DNA of 64,000 bases from DATCJU01 sp036562635 (GTDB taxonomy: Bacteria > Actinomycetota > Actinomycetes > Mycobacteriales > Pseudonocardiaceae). Below the pieces are notes generated by a model that was given only the letters and a program-made list of their open reading frames with translations, searched no databases and had not been told where the DNA came from. The DNA is taken from positions 4,145-68,144 of the forward strand of contig DATCJU010000077.1 of NCBI GenBank assembly GCA_036562635.1, written 5' to 3'. A program made the position numbers and the translations under genes. Shown here in pieces: positions 62,666-64,000 of this stretch. Within the stretch, counting starts at the first letter, position 1. Each line of letters begins with the position of its first letter.

Positions 62666-63972
62666 TCACCGATGACCGGCGGCGCGACCCGCTGGCCGTC
62701 GCCGAACACGTCCTCGGTCTCCACCAGGTAGTCGGGCCGACGGTGCTCCTTGTCGTCGTCGCCACCGTGGGCACCGCGGGCTCCGGCGCCCATGGCGCCC
62801 ATGCCCATACCGGCGGCACCACGGCCCACGGCACCAGCACCACCGACACCACCGGCACCCATGGCACCGCCGCCCGGACCGAAGCCACCGCGGCCCGCCG
62901 CGCCCTCACCGGCCAGGCCGCCGGCGGCACCGGGACCGAAACCACCGGCACCGGCGCCGAAACCGCCGCCCGGACCGAAGCCGCCCCGGCCGCCGGCGCC
63001 GAAGCCACCGGCCCCGAGACCGCCTCGGCCGCCGAAGCCGCCGCCACTGCCGATGCCCCCGACACGACCGCCGCCACCGCCCGGGCCGGTCGGAGTGCGC
63101 TGCGGCGAACCGGGGCCGCCAGGGCCGCCGGGACCGGTCGGACCCGGGTACGGGTTGGGCAGGGGCATCCGCGGCGGAATCGGGCCCGGGTTCGGGTTCG
63201 GGATGGGGCTCGGAGACGGAGTGGGCGTGGGAGTGGGCGGGACCGGCCCCGGGTTCTGCGGCGGCACCGGACCGGGCTTCTGCCAGACCGGGTCGGTCTT
63301 GGTCTCGGGGATCTGCTGCTTGGAGCCGCCCCCGTAGTCCGGCAGACTGGAACCCCTGTCACCCGTCGAGTAGGTGCTGGTGGTGGGGATCTGCCGGGAC
63401 GAGGTGCCTACCTGGTTCTGCTCCCCGCTGCTGGTGTCCACGTTCCCCTGGAGCGAGGGCGGAGGCGTGAACTCCGGCATCGCCAGCAGGTTGCTGTTGG
63501 TGTTGTTCTGGTACGACACCATCAGCTCACGCGCCCGGGCCTCCGCCTCCCGGGCACGAGCCTCGTCGATCTCCTGGTCGGAGGTGGTGAAGGCGTCGAT
63601 GATCGGCCACTCCTTCCAGCCACCGTCCCGGATCTTCACCGGCTCCGGCATGTTGGCGCTGGTGGTCTGGAAGTAGTTGGCCTGCTCCTCGACCCGGTCC
63701 GCCACCTGCCCGGCGACCCGCTGTGCCTCGCTGATCCACGGCGCCAACGGGCTGATCGCCGAGGTCGCCGCGTCCGCCGCCGCACCCTCACGGGAGGCCC
63801 GGACGCCACCCAGCGCCCGCTCCACGTAGTCCCGGATCGGCCCCAGATCCGACGCGATGCTCCGCCAGGCGTCCGCGATACGGTTGGTGTCCGACGGACC
63901 CGGAGCGTTCGCGACTACGTCGTTGTAGATCTTCTGGTGCGACTGCGCATGGAAATTGACACACGTGGTCAT
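62662..63972 (-). CDS. PPE-like protein with Pro/Gly-rich tail
   Basis: A 436-residue protein. The N-terminal 150 residues form the helical PPE-like/WXG-type domain that Pseudonocardiales carry (MTTCVNFHAQSHQKIYND start, SISPLAPWISEAQ, then YFQTTSANMPEPV). A Pro-rich stretch follows (about 225-280), then a Gly-rich low-complexity segment (about 275-405) of short GGFG/GAGG units, ending in a charged tail VETEDVFGDGQRVAPP. Probably a substrate or partner of an ESX secretion system, guided by the EspG protein encoded next. ATG start with AGGGGG upstream; complete gene. Confidence 0.8.
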   Translation of the reverse strand: MTTCVNFHAQSHQKIYNDVVANAPGPSDTNRIADAWRSIASDLGPIRDYVERALGGVRASREGAAADAATSAISPLAPWISEAQRVAGQVADRVEEQANYFQTTSANMPEPVKIRDGGWKEWPIIDAFTTSDQEIDEARAREAEARARELMVSYQNNTNSNLLAMPEFTPPPSLQGNVDTSSGEQNQVGTSSRQIPTTSTYSTGDRGSSLPDYGGGSKQQIPETKTDPVWQKPGPVPPQNPGPVPPTPTPTPSPSPIPNPNPGPIPPRMPLPNPYPGPTGPGGPGGPGSPQRTPTGPGGGGGRVGGIGSGGGFGGRGGLGAGGFGAGGRGGFGPGGGFGAGAGGFGPGAAGGLAGEGAAGRGGFGPGGGAMGAGGVGGAGAVGRGAAGMGMGAMGAGARGAHGGDDDKEHRRPDYLVETEDVFGDGQRVAPPVIGE

Positions 63973-64000
63973 GACCAGCCCCCTACTTCAACGCCGGCAG

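Noticed and set aside
62760..63150. Repeated GC-rich units possibly forming a CRISPR-like or iteron array
   Set aside because: The repeats are codons of the Gly-rich tail of the PPE-like protein, with irregular spacing.

Overview
The window is high-GC DNA with dense genes, many GTG starts, short 4-base ATGA/GTGA gene overlaps and long GC-rich hairpins between genes. Gene content points to a filamentous actinomycete, most likely of the Pseudonocardiales. It has a VirR/DUF3263/peptide deformylase/CDC48-like ATPase block ordered as in mycobacteria, a Streptomyces-like das (chitobiose) operon with its DasR site, an MsiK-type ATPase, an AfsR-like SARP regulator, a streptogrisin-type protease, and an EspG plus PPE-like pair of type VII secretion type. 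It looks like chromosomal core and near-core sequence. I see no insertion sequence, prophage, CRISPR array or integration site.

Layout. 0-6 kb: partial AAA ATPase, virR-like and DUF3263 genes (minus), def, a cytosolic-looking trypsin/PDZ protease, lysE. 6-14 kb: thiamine synthesis, with thiCD behind one TPP riboswitch, a FUSC-type membrane protein between them and thiG, thiOSG (minus) behind a second TPP riboswitch, and thiE. 14-17 kb: secreted streptogrisin-like protease and a Pro/Thr-rich membrane protein. 17-28 kb: dasR, a dre operator, dasABC, a GH3 N-acetylglucosaminidase, a SIS-type GlcN-6-P deaminase candidate, a BadF/BadG-type amino-sugar kinase, DUF3159 and a GH4-like enzyme. 28-36 kb: SGNH hydrolase behind a 15-bp repeat array, AfsR-like regulator, ADP-ribosylglycohydrolase, small membrane protein, aldo/keto reductase, DUF2277, tRNA-Thr(TGT), a secreted protein. 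36-45 kb: otsA, a fused T6P phosphatase-GH15 trehalase, two LacI regulators and msiK. 45-48 kb: znuACB with a Zur-like box. 48-58 kb: an envelope-flavoured stretch with AlgX/DHHW-like protein, PlsC, a frameshifted TrmB/LuxR regulator, a 1168-residue secreted SLT/golvesin/SGNH-like protein, a DUF2690 protein, a small lipoprotein and an AlgI-type MBOAT. 58-64 kb: rlmB, cysS, HAD hydrolase, HIT protein, EspG and PPE-like protein.

How the genes fit together. Chitobiose/GlcNAc would enter through DasABC, which has no ATPase of its own; the orphan ATPase MsiK 23 kb away can supply it. The GH3 enzyme, kinase and SIS deaminase would then convert the sugar toward fructose-6-P, with DasR acting at the dre site. 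OtsA and the fusion protein could make and also break down trehalose. The thiamine genes form two riboswitch-controlled transcripts plus thiE. Several genes have a TAnnnT -10 box ending 6-7 bases before a GTG start, which suggests leaderless mRNAs.

Most unusual items: the T6P phosphatase-GH15 fusion; the SLT-golvesin-SGNH-like secreted protein with no visible GDS block and a broken regulator next to it; the separated AlgI/AlgX-like pair; the three 15-bp repeats before the SGNH hydrolase; and the SIS protein occupying the usual nagB position of the das operon.
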